Numbered from the stretch's first letter, positions 17,214 to 26,678 are shown. The stretch: DNA of 64,000 bases from Niastella sp. OAS944 (GCA_024809215.1 JANUBW010000001.1:1240001-1304000), one strand, 5' to 3'. The notes: generated by a model from the letters alone, not told the origin. Translations and numbers: made by a program.

Positions 17214-17813
17214 TTAAGCCTTTAAGCCGTTAAATAAACAATCAGCCATAAATACAAGTTGGCTGCTGGTTAAATTAAAGTCGTCTTCCAGAAAAAGTTT
17301 GTGGGCAGTAGCCTTCACTGTTATGTTGGTCATGGTTGCCCACAAACTCATTTCTGCATTGTTCAACATTTTTACTTCGCGTTGGCTGATGCCCAATATA
17401 AGAATGTCTTTTATCATTTCTTCGATGTATAGGTCGCGTTTCTTAACAATACTATCGAACAAAAAATGGGTTTCATGCAGCTCCGATTTGAAAACGGAAA
17501 ACTGATTGGATTTTTGTTTTACCCCTTCAAGCAGGGTGGTGAACAATACCCTGAATTTGCTGGTGGCCGATTCTTCTTTTTTTACTGCTTCGGCTACCAA
17601 TGCTTCGGTTGTAGCTATATCACGTAATATGACCGCCTCAAAGATCTCTTCCTTCGTTTTATAATAATAATACAGGGCGCTTTTCGACTTACCTACCTGG
17701 CGGGCAATATCCTCCATGGTGGTCTTTTTAAACCCAAATCTTTCAAACAATTCCCGGGCGCCATTTAGTATATCTTCCTTAAACGGATCTTTCAAATCTT
17801 GACTATTCGACAT
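17214..17813 (-). CDS. TetR-family repressor, divergent from pump 2
   Basis: 199 residues. The N-terminal helix-turn-helix is clear: ILNGARELFERFGFKKTTMEDIARQVGKSKSALYYYYKTKEEIF spans about residues 14-57. The C-terminal ligand/dimer domain has a Bacteroidota type ending MADCLFNGLK. It is transcribed away from the second TetR gene and pump 2. Its own start codon overlaps an imperfect TTCGAC/GGTCGA inverted repeat (17806-17823) sharing the TGGTCGA word with the two palindromes at 18025-18091, so both TetR proteins or one of them may control both promoters. Confidence 0.9.
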   Translation of the reverse strand: MSNSQDLKDPFKEDILNGARELFERFGFKKTTMEDIARQVGKSKSALYYYYKTKEEIFEAVILRDIATTEALVAEAVKKEESATSKFRVLFTTLLEGVKQKSNQFSVFKSELHETHFLFDSIVKKRDLYIEEMIKDILILGISQREVKMLNNAEMSLWATMTNITVKATAHKLFLEDDFNLTSSQLVFMADCLFNGLKA

Positions 17814-17823
17814 TTTTGGTCGA
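17806..17823. promoter_or_regulatory. Operator-like half-sites at the TetR (minus) start
   Basis: TTCGAC (17806-17811) and TGGTCGA (17817-17823) form an imperfect inverted repeat overlapping the ATG at 17813. It shares TGGTCGA with the pump 2 palindromes. Confidence 0.45.
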
Positions 17824-17839
17824 TTTAAACGTGTTTATA

Positions 17840-17847
17840 CAAATATA
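17840..17847 (-). promoter_or_regulatory. Bacteroidota -7 element for the minus-strand TetR gene
   Basis: On the minus strand this reads TATATTTG, an exact TAnnTTTG match, 26 bases upstream of the start codon at 17813. A clear -33 TTTG is not seen. Confidence 0.5.
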
Positions 17848-18024
17848 CGTAATCCTTCGCTACTACTTATTCTGGTAAAACAGAAACGCCAGAAAAAACG
17901 GGCGTTTCAGATGTTTAATTTCAATAAACATTGGATTTCAACAAATTGAACCTATTTCTCATCTATAAATGCCGGCATTTCCTACGCTTACCCGCAGCGC
18001 TTTCACATTCCTTTAACAATTTAA

Positions 18025-18051
18025 TTCGACCATTTTTACAATTTGGTCGAA
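18025..18051. promoter_or_regulatory. TetR operator palindrome, distal copy
   Basis: TTCGACCA (18025-18032) and TGGTCGAA (18044-18051) are perfect 8-base inverted arms with an 11-base spacer. It overlaps a TTTG (18042-18045) that may serve as the -33 element for the gene at 18098. Confidence 0.75.
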
Positions 18052-18060
18052 AAGTCACAT

Positions 18061-18068
18061 TACCTTTG
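18061..18068 (+). promoter_or_regulatory. Bacteroidota -7 element for the pump 2 operon
   Basis: TACCTTTG is an exact TAnnTTTG match lying between and overlapping the two TetR palindromes, about 30 bases before the ATG at 18098. A transcription start near 18075 would give a very short leader. Confidence 0.6.
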
Positions 18069-18091
18069 ACCAACAAACCAAATTGGTCGAA
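18065..18091. promoter_or_regulatory. TetR operator palindrome, proximal copy
   Basis: TTTGACCA (18065-18072) and TGGTCGAA (18084-18091) repeat the distal palindrome with one changed base, the same 11-base spacer and a 40-base centre-to-centre distance. It covers the -7 element and the predicted transcription start. Confidence 0.75.
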
Positions 18092-18097
18092 AATTTA

Positions 18098-18730
18098 ATG
18101 ACTGAATTAATCATATTAGAAACAGCTTACCGCTTATTCACCACGCAGGGCATACAGCTCTACACGATGGATGAAATTGCGTCGCGACTGGCGATCTCGA
18201 AAAAGACCCTTTACCGGTTCTTTACTTCGCGCCAGCACCTGGTTCAGCAGGTTTGCCAACTGGTGGCCAACGACTACAACCACGCCATGGAAAGAGTCGA
18301 ACATGATAAAGCACACAACCTGCAACGAGTGCTTGGGTTTATGGCAGCCAATGTTGATTTCTGCAAAAAAACCAGTGTGGTATTTTTTACAGACCTGCAA
18401 AAACATTACCCGGCAGAATATCAAACCCTCACTACAGCACTCAATACCATCACAGAGCAACTGTTGCTGCGCGTACTTGAACAGGGAATTGTGGAAGGTG
18501 TATTTCGCGGCAGCCTGCACCCAAAGCTGGTAGTTACCATTTTACTACAACATAGAAAAAGAGATTTTGAATTCGCTGCCGAACTGGTGAACGACTATTC
18601 AAAAGATGAAGTGTTCAGGCAGGCAACATATCTGTTCCTGTATGGCATTATAGCACCGGAAGCTATTCCCCTTCTTGAAAATGAATTAAAACAATACAGT
18701 TTGCCTAACAGGATGGCGCATGTGGAATAG
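18098..18730 (+). CDS. TetR-family repressor heading the pump 2 operon
   Basis: 210 residues from the ATG at 18098. An in-frame TTG at 18083 is rejected because it falls inside the proximal operator. The helix-turn-helix is residues about 6-50: TAYRLFTTQGIQLYTMDEIA then RLAISKKTLYRFFTSR. The C-terminal half is a long helical ligand domain. The TolC gene follows after 43 bases on the same strand, so the repressor is probably the first gene of the efflux operon and autoregulates through the double palindrome just upstream. Effector unknown. Confidence 0.88.
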   Translation: MTELIILETAYRLFTTQGIQLYTMDEIASRLAISKKTLYRFFTSRQHLVQQVCQLVANDYNHAMERVEHDKAHNLQRVLGFMAANVDFCKKTSVVFFTDLQKHYPAEYQTLTTALNTITEQLLLRVLEQGIVEGVFRGSLHPKLVVTILLQHRKRDFEFAAELVNDYSKDEVFRQATYLFLYGIIAPEAIPLLENELKQYSLPNRMAHVE

Positions 18731-18773
18731 AACGAATCACTTTAATCAAACAGCTCAATTAAATACATAGTTA

Positions 18774-20138
18774 ATGAAACACAATCAATCGCTTCGAACC
18801 CTTGTTCAACGTTTGGTTTTGCTTGTGGCCGGAGTAAGTATGATATCGCTGGCAAACGCTCAAACAGCGCCGCTTACCCTAAAAGAAGCATTACAACAAG
18901 CTTTGAAAAACAAATCGGAAGCAATTAAGGCCAAACTGGATGAAGAGAACAGCCAGAATAAAATTGACCAGGCCCGGTCACAGGCGCTGCCGCAAATAAA
19001 TGGCAACGCCGGTATTACCTTTAATCCTATTCTTCAATTAAGCGCCATACCAGGCGAGTTAGCAGGCCAACCTGGCAAAACAATGCTGGTAGCGTTTGGA
19101 CAAAAATGGAACAGTAGTGCCTCGGTATCGCTTTCACAAACTTTGTTCGATAAATCGGTATTCACCGGTTTGAAGGCAGCAAAAACCACCCAACAGTATT
19201 ACCAACTGGTAAGCGGTCTTACCGATGAACAGGTAATTGAAAAAGTGGCCACACAATATTACCAGGTATTGGTTCAACGCCAGCAGCTGGTAGTTATCGA
19301 TAGCAATATTGCCACTACGTCCCGGATATTTAATGTAATAGAAGGCCAATTTAAGAATGGCCTGGCTAAAAAGATCGACGTTGACAGAAGTAAAGTAAAC
19401 CTGAGCAATCTGCAGGCTCAACGTTCACAATTGAGCAACGCCGTTCAACTGCAGGAAAACACGTTGAAGTTTTACATGGGCGTTCCTATTGAAACAGCCA
19501 TCACCGTTCCAACGTCGGCACTGGATGGCATTAAACCTCAATTGGCCATGATGGACAATACGCCTGATGTAAAAAAGTTAACAGACTACCAGGTGTTGAA
19601 GAAACAGGAAGAACTGCTGGTGTTACAAAAGGATGCCACCAACGCAGCATACTATCCATCATTATCGCTTTCGGGTAATTACGGTTACATGGGCATGAGC
19701 AATAAATTCCCTATAGGTACCGGTGCTAACTGGTTCGACTATGCATCGGTAGGGCTGAACCTGAAGATCCCGATCTTCAATGGATTTTCAACCCGCTCAA
19801 AAGTGCGCCAGGCCGATATTGACATCAGAAAATTACAGGCAGATATAAAGAACACCGAACTATCGCTGAACCTCGCCTATCAAAATGCGAAAACACAGCT
19901 TGGCAACAGCATCATAACCCTGAACAATCAGAAAACAAACGTTGCTCTGGCAGAAGAGGTGTATACCAATACGCAGAACAACTATACACAGGGATTGGCG
20001 CCACTGACCGACCTGCTTGATGCGGAAAATTCGCTTACCACTGCACAAAACAACTATACCGCTGCTTTGCTCGATTATAGAATAGCAGAGATTCAACTGA
20101 TAAAAGCACAGGGAAATTTAAAATCACTCTTAAACTAA
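18774..20138 (+). CDS. TolC-family outer-membrane efflux channel (pump 2)
   Basis: 454 residues with a signal peptide (1-29, ending ANAQT). Two OEP repeats with long coiled helices (about 140-240 and 335-450), family features at ARSQALPQINGNAG and LAPLTDLLDAENSLTTAQNNY. Second gene of the plus-strand operon TetR-TolC-adaptor-RND, six bases before the adaptor. Same fold and position as the channel of pump 1 but clearly diverged. Confidence 0.94.
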   Translation: MKHNQSLRTLVQRLVLLVAGVSMISLANAQTAPLTLKEALQQALKNKSEAIKAKLDEENSQNKIDQARSQALPQINGNAGITFNPILQLSAIPGELAGQPGKTMLVAFGQKWNSSASVSLSQTLFDKSVFTGLKAAKTTQQYYQLVSGLTDEQVIEKVATQYYQVLVQRQQLVVIDSNIATTSRIFNVIEGQFKNGLAKKIDVDRSKVNLSNLQAQRSQLSNAVQLQENTLKFYMGVPIETAITVPTSALDGIKPQLAMMDNTPDVKKLTDYQVLKKQEELLVLQKDATNAAYYPSLSLSGNYGYMGMSNKFPIGTGANWFDYASVGLNLKIPIFNGFSTRSKVRQADIDIRKLQADIKNTELSLNLAYQNAKTQLGNSIITLNNQKTNVALAEEVYTNTQNNYTQGLAPLTDLLDAENSLTTAQNNYTAALLDYRIAEIQLIKAQGNLKSLLN

Positions 20139-20144
20139 CATACA

Positions 20145-21212
20145 ATGAAGAAGATCGCTAAGATCATTGTAACAATCGTAGTAATCATAGTCTCTTTAGG
20201 AGCTATTGCTAAAGTACTCTCGAACAACAAAAAGAAATCGGAAGAAAAAACCAAGATCGTAGCCCAAACAAATGCATCTGTTTCAGTACGCATAGATACC
20301 GTAAAGCGTGCAGTACCCGACCTCGATGTAATTGCCAACGGCAACTTTGCACCTGCACAGGAATTGAAACTGTCTTCAGAAAAAGCGGGCCGTGTAGTAA
20401 ATGTGCTGGTTGATGAAGGTAGCTATGTACATAATGGACAAAGTGTTGCCACCATTCGCGTTGATCAGTTATCGGTTGACTTGCACAATGCAGAAGCCAA
20501 TTATCAAAGTGCTCAAACCGATCTGGAAAGATATGAGAATGCCTTTAAAACAGGCGGTGTTACCCAACAACAACTCGATAATGCCCGGTTAAAAGTACAA
20601 AATGAAAAAACCAAACTGGAGCAATCAAAGATCAACCTGGGCGATGCAAATATTCGCGCTACCATCAGCGGTATTGTAAACAAACGTCATATTGAACCCG
20701 GTAGCGTGGTTTCACCCGGCACCGCTTTATTCGATATCGTAAATGTTTCAACCCTTAAACTGAACGTTACGGTGAACGAAGCACAGATCCCCTACCTGAG
20801 CGTTGGTAAACAGGTACAGGTGAAAGCAAGCGTGTTCCCTGAAAAAACTTTCACAGGCAAGATCAATTTCATTGCCCCTAAAGCCGATGAAGCATTGAAC
20901 TTCCCTGTAGAGATCACTATCACCAACAATGCAGCCAACCAGTTGAGAGCAGGCATGTATGGAACCGCCGTTTTCGACTTCCCTAATCAGTCATCAGTGA
21001 TCATGATACCACGTACTGCCTTTGTGGGTAGTGTGAACAACAAACAGGTATTTGTAGCCGAAGGCGATGTAGCTAAATTAAAAACCGTTACCCCCGGCCG
21101 CGTACTGGGTGAAAAAGTAGAAGTGCTGAACGGACTTACGGAAGGTGCTTTTGTAATTACCAGCGGACAGATCAATCTTGTTGACGGCAGCAAAGTAAGC
21201 ATCATTCGATAA
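20145..21212 (+). CDS. RND efflux periplasmic adaptor (pump 2)
   Basis: 355 residues. Signal anchor at 1-24 (IIVTIVVIIVSLGAIAKVL), first lipoyl half near residues 77-100 (AGRVVNVLVDEGSYVHNGQ), a short helical hairpin (105-160), second lipoyl half (ATISGIVNKRHIEPGSVVSPG, about 168-190), beta-barrel and membrane-proximal domains, ending TEGAFVITSGQINLVDGSKV. Six bases after the TolC stop and 35 bases before the RND gene. Links channel and pump in the periplasm. Confidence 0.95.
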   Translation: MKKIAKIIVTIVVIIVSLGAIAKVLSNNKKKSEEKTKIVAQTNASVSVRIDTVKRAVPDLDVIANGNFAPAQELKLSSEKAGRVVNVLVDEGSYVHNGQSVATIRVDQLSVDLHNAEANYQSAQTDLERYENAFKTGGVTQQQLDNARLKVQNEKTKLEQSKINLGDANIRATISGIVNKRHIEPGSVVSPGTALFDIVNVSTLKLNVTVNEAQIPYLSVGKQVQVKASVFPEKTFTGKINFIAPKADEALNFPVEITITNNAANQLRAGMYGTAVFDFPNQSSVIMIPRTAFVGSVNNKQVFVAEGDVAKLKTVTPGRVLGEKVEVLNGLTEGAFVITSGQINLVDGSKVSIIR

Positions 21213-21247
21213 GCGCCCGTACAACCATCAATGTAAAATTATTATAA

Positions 21248-24200
21248 ATGAAATTAGCTGAAATATCCATAAAACGGCCTTCCATGGTGATCGTATTGTT
21301 TACGATCCTCACATTGGGTGGTTTGTTTAGTTACTCTCTATTGGGCTATGAACTGATACCGAAGTTCGACAGTAACGCGGTGACCATTACAACGGTTTAC
21401 CCCGGTGCGTCGCCTGCGGAAGTGGAAAATACGGTTACCAAAAAAATTGAAGATGCCGTAGCCTCCCTTGAAAACATTAAAAAGCTGGAATCGAAATCTT
21501 ATGAAAGTATTTCATTGGTAACCATTTCGCTAAACAGCGGCGCCGATGCAGATTATGCATTGAACGATGCGCAGCGTAAGATCAATGCTATTCTGAAAGA
21601 TCTTCCCGAAGATGTTGATCCGCCTTCTTTGAATAAATTCTCATTAAGCGATCTTCCTATTCTTACCTTCTCTGCCTCAGCCAAAATGGATGAAGCACAA
21701 TTTTTCGATCTGATCGACAAACGCATCAGTCCGGCTCTTTCCCGTGTAAATGGTGTGGCGCAGGTAACCCTGGTGGGTGGTCAGGAAAGAGAGATACAGG
21801 TAAGCCTTGATGCCGAGAAACTGAAAGGCTATGGTTTATCAGTACCTCAGGTACAACAGATCATTCTTAGCAGTAACCTCGATTTCCCTACCGGCAATGT
21901 ACAAACCCGTGAGCAAAGCATTCTGGTGCGGTTATCGGGTAAATACAAGAACGTAGAAGAAATGCGTAACCTGGTACTTACCTCAAAGAATGGCATAGCC
22001 GTTCGGTTGGGTGATGTAGCCGATGTACAGGATTCGCAAAAAGAAGTAGAGAAAATTTCAAGGGTCGACCAAAAGAACGCGATCGCCGTTCAGATCGTAA
22101 AGCAAAGCGATGCCAACGCAGTAGCGGTTGCAGATGAGATCAAAAAACGGGTTGCCTCACTGGAGCAACAATATGCAGCCAATGGTTTGAAACTTGAAAT
22201 TGCCAACGATAGTACCGTGTTCACCCTCGAAGCTGCCGATTCAGTAGTACATGACCTGTTGCTGGCGGTAGTACTGGTGGCATTTGTGATGTTGTTCTTC
22301 CTGCATAGCATAAGGAACTCGCTCATCGTAATGGTGTCTATTCCTGCCTCACTGATAGCAACCTTTATTGGTATGGCGCTGTTGGGCTATACATTGAACC
22401 TGATGAGTTTGCTGGGTCTGTCGCTGGTGGTTGGTATACTTGTGGATGACGCCATTGTGGTTCTGGAGAATATTTACCGCCATATGGAAATGGGTAAGAA
22501 CCGCGTACGCGCAGCATTCGAAGCCACCAAGGAAATTGGGTTTACCGTAACCGCCATTACCATGGTAATTGTGGTGGTGTTCTTACCAATTGCCTTAAGT
22601 ACCGGCCTGGTATCGAATATCATTAAACAGTTCTGCGTAACCGTAATTATTGCAACGCTGTTATCATTGTTATCATCGTTTACCATTGTGCCCTGGTTGT
22701 CATCGCGCTTTGGTAAACTGGAACATCTTAGCAACAAATCGATCTTTGGTAGAATTATCCTGGGTTTTGAAAAAGGACTTACCTCTTTCACACACTGGAT
22801 CACCGGAATCTTAAAATGGTCATTGAAACATAAACGTATTACGCTGGCTATTGTATTAGTAATGTTTGTTGGCTCACTGTATATGCTTGGTGGTGGTTAC
22901 ATTGGTGGTGAGTTCTTTGCAAAGAGCGACCGTGGCGAATTCCTGGTACAAATGGAACTACCTAAAGACGCTTCTATTGAACAAACCAACCAGGTTACAC
23001 AAAAAGCCGAAGCTTATTTAAGCAAAAAGCCAGAGATCGTAAGCCAGGTAACGGCTGTTGGTCAAACTAGTGAAGGTTTTGCCGGTAGTCAGTCAACCGC
23101 TTATAAATCGGAGATCAGGGTTAGGCTGGTTGATCAAAAAGAGCGCGCTGATGATTCGTATGTGTACGCCGCTAAAATAAAACGAGAATTACAAAATGTG
23201 CTGGTAGGTGTTAAGGTAAAAACAACACCAATAGGTATGTTAGGTACGGCCGACCAGGCGCCCCTGGCGTTGATAGTAATGGCGCCCGATTTAGATAGCG
23301 CCATGGTATTTGCCAATGCCGCTCATGAAGAATTGAAAAAAATAAGAGGCGCAACTGAAACAAAACTCACCGTTGAAGCGGGTAACCCTGAGATCAACGT
23401 TAAGGTTGACCGCGATAAAATGGCCAGTCTGGGTCTGAGCCTGCAAACCGTTGGTTTAACCATGCAAACCGCCTTTAACGGCAATACCGATGGTAAATTC
23501 AGGGCCGGTGAATATGAATACGACATCAACATCCGGTATAACAGCTTCAACAGATCGAACATCGACGATGTACGTAACCTGGAGTTTACCAATGATCAGG
23601 GTCAACGTATCAAATTGTCACAGTTCGCCAATATCGTCGAATCTTCTGGCCCCAGCTTGCTGGAAAGAAGAGATAAAAGCCCTTCTGTAACTGTTCAGGG
23701 ACAAACCGTTGGCCGCCCTTCGGGTACTGTTGCCGGCGAGTGGCAGAAAGCCTTTGAAAAAATAAGAAAACCCGCTGGTGTAAGTTATGTATGGGGTGGT
23801 GATATGGAAAACCAGTCGGAAGGTTTTGGTACTCTTGGTGTGGCATTGCTCGCAGCCATCTTACTGGTGTACCTGGTAATGGTACTGTTGTACGACAGCT
23901 TTGTAATGCCACTGGTGGTATTGTTCTCTGTACCGTTATCGTTCATTGGTGCATTGCTGGCACTGGGTTTAACCAACAACTCATTGAACATCTTTACCAT
24001 CCTTGGTATTATCATGTTGATCGGGTTGGTTTGTAAAAACGCCATCATGATCGTTGACTTTACCAATCACCGGAAACAAGCAGGTGAAAACACTTTCAAC
24101 GCTTTGATACAGGCAAACCATGCAAGGCTTCGTCCAATCCTTATGACAACCATTGCGATGGTGTTTGGGATGTTACCCATAGCTATTGCAACGGGCCCGG

Positions 24201-24421
24201 GTGCAGAATGGAAGAATGGACTGGCCTGGGTAATTATCGGTGGTTTGATCAGTTCGCTGTTCCTAACCCTGATCATTGTGCCCGTGATCTACGCCATCTT
24301 CGATCATTGGACCACACGCAGAAAAAACAAAAAACAACAAAAGACTATAGACGAATTAATGGTTGAGGAATTCGTACCCGCCGAAAGCGAAGATGGATTC
24401 ACTCCCGTACACGCTGTGTAA
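21248..24421 (+). CDS. RND efflux transporter, inner-membrane subunit (pump 2)
   Basis: 1057-residue HAE1/AcrB-like proton antiporter. It starts with the usual SIKRP before TM1. TM4 has the relay acids in GILVDDAIVVLEN; TM10 has the lysine in GLVCKNAIMIVDF. Two periplasmic porter loops are present at the expected places. The C-terminal 35 residues are charged and cytoplasmic (RRKNKKQQKTIDEL ...). Last gene of the TetR-controlled operon, followed by a strong terminator at 24471. Paralogue of the transporter at 1166-4288, with many conserved blocks and clear divergence elsewhere; substrate unknown. Confidence 0.96.
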   Translation: MKLAEISIKRPSMVIVLFTILTLGGLFSYSLLGYELIPKFDSNAVTITTVYPGASPAEVENTVTKKIEDAVASLENIKKLESKSYESISLVTISLNSGADADYALNDAQRKINAILKDLPEDVDPPSLNKFSLSDLPILTFSASAKMDEAQFFDLIDKRISPALSRVNGVAQVTLVGGQEREIQVSLDAEKLKGYGLSVPQVQQIILSSNLDFPTGNVQTREQSILVRLSGKYKNVEEMRNLVLTSKNGIAVRLGDVADVQDSQKEVEKISRVDQKNAIAVQIVKQSDANAVAVADEIKKRVASLEQQYAANGLKLEIANDSTVFTLEAADSVVHDLLLAVVLVAFVMLFFLHSIRNSLIVMVSIPASLIATFIGMALLGYTLNLMSLLGLSLVVGILVDDAIVVLENIYRHMEMGKNRVRAAFEATKEIGFTVTAITMVIVVVFLPIALSTGLVSNIIKQFCVTVIIATLLSLLSSFTIVPWLSSRFGKLEHLSNKSIFGRIILGFEKGLTSFTHWITGILKWSLKHKRITLAIVLVMFVGSLYMLGGGYIGGEFFAKSDRGEFLVQMELPKDASIEQTNQVTQKAEAYLSKKPEIVSQVTAVGQTSEGFAGSQSTAYKSEIRVRLVDQKERADDSYVYAAKIKRELQNVLVGVKVKTTPIGMLGTADQAPLALIVMAPDLDSAMVFANAAHEELKKIRGATETKLTVEAGNPEINVKVDRDKMASLGLSLQTVGLTMQTAFNGNTDGKFRAGEYEYDINIRYNSFNRSNIDDVRNLEFTNDQGQRIKLSQFANIVESSGPSLLERRDKSPSVTVQGQTVGRPSGTVAGEWQKAFEKIRKPAGVSYVWGGDMENQSEGFGTLGVALLAAILLVYLVMVLLYDSFVMPLVVLFSVPLSFIGALLALGLTNNSLNIFTILGIIMLIGLVCKNAIMIVDFTNHRKQAGENTFNALIQANHARLRPILMTTIAMVFGMLPIAIATGPGAEWKNGLAWVIIGGLISSLFLTLIIVPVIYAIFDHWTTRRKNKKQQKTIDELMVEEFVPAESEDGFTPVHAV

Positions 24422-24470
24422 ACTAGCTAGGATTTACGCAAGATAGACTGGCAATTTTCATGAAAGGGTG

Positions 24471-24510
24471 AGCAGGACACCGGAATTCATTTTCCGGGTC
24501 CTGCTTTTTT
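24471..24510 (+). terminator. Rho-independent terminator of the pump 2 operon
   Basis: AGCAGGACaCCGG (24471-24483) pairs with CCGGgTCCTGCT (24494-24505), an almost perfect stem, followed by TTTTT. It lies 50 bases after the RND stop. Confidence 0.85.
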
Positions 24511-24537
24511 ATTACTTAGTGCTGGCTTCTGAATTCT

Positions 24538-25719
24538 TTAGAACCCGGAAGACGCTCCCGCAACCTTTTTTTGCTTAGAGCCGGAAGCAGTTGAACTTTT
24601 TGGTTTTGCGGTGGTGGATTTACCTGATTTTGTGGAACTACCTAAGGATGAACCTGCCATTTTTATAGAAGTAGACGGTCTGATGGTAATTGTTGATGCG
24701 CCTCTGTTCAGTACTACGTCTTCAATAAACATTCCTTTTATATAAACACCACTTTCGTTCAGCTTAGCCGTATTTGACAATCCTGGTCCAGGGGGCCAGA
24801 ACCACAGGAACAGGTAGGTAAGACTTGCCTTGTTTCCGGTAATGACCATTGACGTTACTCTCCCCTCTTTATTCAGTTTCGCATTGATTGTAAATTTTCC
24901 GTACAAATGTTCAAGCCTCAGGCTGGGGCCCATTTTTATTACAAGGCTATTATCGCCCAATTCAGCGCTTTCAAGATTAAATGTTTCTGCTGTCATTAAA
25001 GCCTTCGGAATATTTAACACCCAGTAATATTTGAATCCCAAAAACCGGCACAGGTAATCGTGTAATTTTTGGTGATACTTATAGTTTTTTTGCTCTGCAA
25101 GCTCTTTCTCATAGCCAACTTCGTACTCCGTTCCATTTTCTTCAACCGTATACATGGTAATGGCATCCAGGCTGTCTTTTACTTTTTCATCAACAACCGC
25201 CTTCTCCGCATCGCCTTCTTCCCTTTTTGCTTTTTCGATCTCATATTGTCGTTCGGCCGCTTCTCTTTTTTTGTTTTTGATCTCCTCAATGTCTTCATTC
25301 TCCTGTGCAGTACCCATTTGTCTTAAGGCTTCCCAATAGATCATTTCATAAGTACGTGCTTCAAACCGGGGATAACGCTGTTTAAAATCGTCCAGGATAT
25401 TTCTGAAGTTCATTAACATTGACTCCTGTACAGAACGGGAGTTATCCTGGGCCACCATAGAAAGACAGGTCCATAAATGATCAATATCCCTACTTAACTT
25501 TTTATATTGCTCATTCAGCAAATAGTCACCCGCTTCCCAGGTACGCATTTCTTTCAGCTTCGCAGGGGAAATTCTTTTATAGCTATATAATTTATCGCCA
25601 ATACTAATTTCCGCAGGCTCAAGAAGACCATTCACTTTCGCAAAATCCATACGATTTTGTGCCTTCACAACGAGCGAGCAAACAAGAAAAGATGCAATAA
25701 GGCCCAATAGCTTTTTCAT
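24538..25719 (-). CDS. Secreted coiled-coil protein of unknown function
   Basis: 393 residues; no family recognised. A signal peptide (1-20, ending VKAQ) is followed by a helical region with a highly charged coiled-coil stretch (about 135-200: ENEDIEEIKNKKREAAE and EEGDAEKAVVDEKVK), a beta-rich region (about 225-345) and a low-complexity Ser/Thr/Lys/Gly tail (350-393) typical of surface or periplasmic linkers. Starts at ATG; convergent with pump 2 and divergent from nth, so transcribed alone. Confidence 0.75.
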   Translation of the reverse strand: MKKLLGLIASFLVCSLVVKAQNRMDFAKVNGLLEPAEISIGDKLYSYKRISPAKLKEMRTWEAGDYLLNEQYKKLSRDIDHLWTCLSMVAQDNSRSVQESMLMNFRNILDDFKQRYPRFEARTYEMIYWEALRQMGTAQENEDIEEIKNKKREAAERQYEIEKAKREEGDAEKAVVDEKVKDSLDAITMYTVEENGTEYEVGYEKELAEQKNYKYHQKLHDYLCRFLGFKYYWVLNIPKALMTAETFNLESAELGDNSLVIKMGPSLRLEHLYGKFTINAKLNKEGRVTSMVITGNKASLTYLFLWFWPPGPGLSNTAKLNESGVYIKGMFIEDVVLNRGASTITIRPSTSIKMAGSSLGSSTKSGKSTTAKPKSSTASGSKQKKVAGASSGF

Positions 25720-25867
25720 TATTCAAGGGGTTAGGGGTTAATAAGCAAAACTCCAATTTTGCCGAATTAGTGTCATTTGCCAGCTATTTGTTACATAAAC
25801 CTATCTAAAACCATAGCAATCAATTACGATATAATTTAATTAAATTTATATTTCATTTTACTTCCAT

Positions 25868-26533
25868 ATGAAACAGCCAACCATCGACTGGCCTGCTGCC
25901 GTAAAGCCATTGCTGAAGAAATATAAAAACACCCAACATCCGCTTGAGGCTGCCAATCTTTATCAATGGATAGTAATGGTGGTTTTATCGGCACAGTCAA
26001 CTGATCATGTGGTGAACTTAATAGCTCCTGAATTCTTTAAAGCATTCCCTAATATGCGGGCCCTCGCCAAAGCAGAAGCGGAGTTGTTGTTCCCTTATAT
26101 AAGTAAGATCAGGAACTTCAGACATAAAGCGCAGTGGTTGGTAAAAACGGCAAAAGCGATAAAAAACGACAGTAATATTCCACTTGATATTGACTCGCTG
26201 GTTGAATTGCCGGGCATCGGCCGCAAATCGGCCAATGTGATCAGGCGGGGCGCCAAAGCATCGCCTGAAGGAGTTATTGTTGATCTGCACACCATTCGCG
26301 TTGCCAATAGATTAGGAATTGTCAATACAACAACTCCCGAAAAGATTGAAAAGGAATTGATGGAAATACTTCCCAAAAAAGAATGGGATGCCGGCATGGC
26401 TATGTCGTTTCTGGGGCGGGAGATCTGCCGCCCAAAACCGCAATGCCCCATTTGTTTAATGAAGAAAGTTTGTACCTATTATAATGGCTGGAAAACCGGA
26501 AGTACTGTAAAAAAGAAGGTAGCTAAAAAATAA
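25868..26533 (+). CDS. nth: Endonuclease III (bifunctional DNA glycosylase/AP lyase)
   Basis: Removes oxidised pyrimidines and nicks the AP site in base-excision repair; 221 residues, normal size. VLSAQSTD near residue 40 is the family opening. The helix-hairpin-helix ELPGIGRKSANVI carries catalytic Lys120, and VIVDLHTIRV carries catalytic Asp139. The C-terminal 4Fe-4S cluster ligands are Cys187, Cys193, Cys196 and Cys202; the first spacing is C-x5-C, one shorter than the E. coli C-x6-C. A basic tail (KKKVAKK) ends the protein. Single gene, divergent from the coiled-coil protein gene. Confidence 0.95.
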   Translation: MKQPTIDWPAAVKPLLKKYKNTQHPLEAANLYQWIVMVVLSAQSTDHVVNLIAPEFFKAFPNMRALAKAEAELLFPYISKIRNFRHKAQWLVKTAKAIKNDSNIPLDIDSLVELPGIGRKSANVIRRGAKASPEGVIVDLHTIRVANRLGIVNTTTPEKIEKELMEILPKKEWDAGMAMSFLGREICRPKPQCPICLMKKVCTYYNGWKTGSTVKKKVAKK

Positions 26534-26678
26534 CGTTTCAACAGGGTTCCTTATGCGCTATAGTCACCTTGCAAATTCCCCATTTTTTTTAAATCACTAA
26601 ATAGTCGCAGTTGGAAATTTCTAAGCATAAACTTGTAGGTGGTACATTTATTTAACGCGCACTTCCTGCTGAAATTCC

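Noticed and set aside
17883-17908. Inverted repeat GAAACGCC/GGCGTTTC between the two TetR genes
   Set aside because: Strong stem but between divergent genes, so it ends neither; it does not share the TGGTCGA word and no factor can be suggested.
18083-18097. TTG start for the TetR gene
   Set aside because: It would lie inside the proximal operator and after the predicted transcription start; the ATG at 18098 has normal context.
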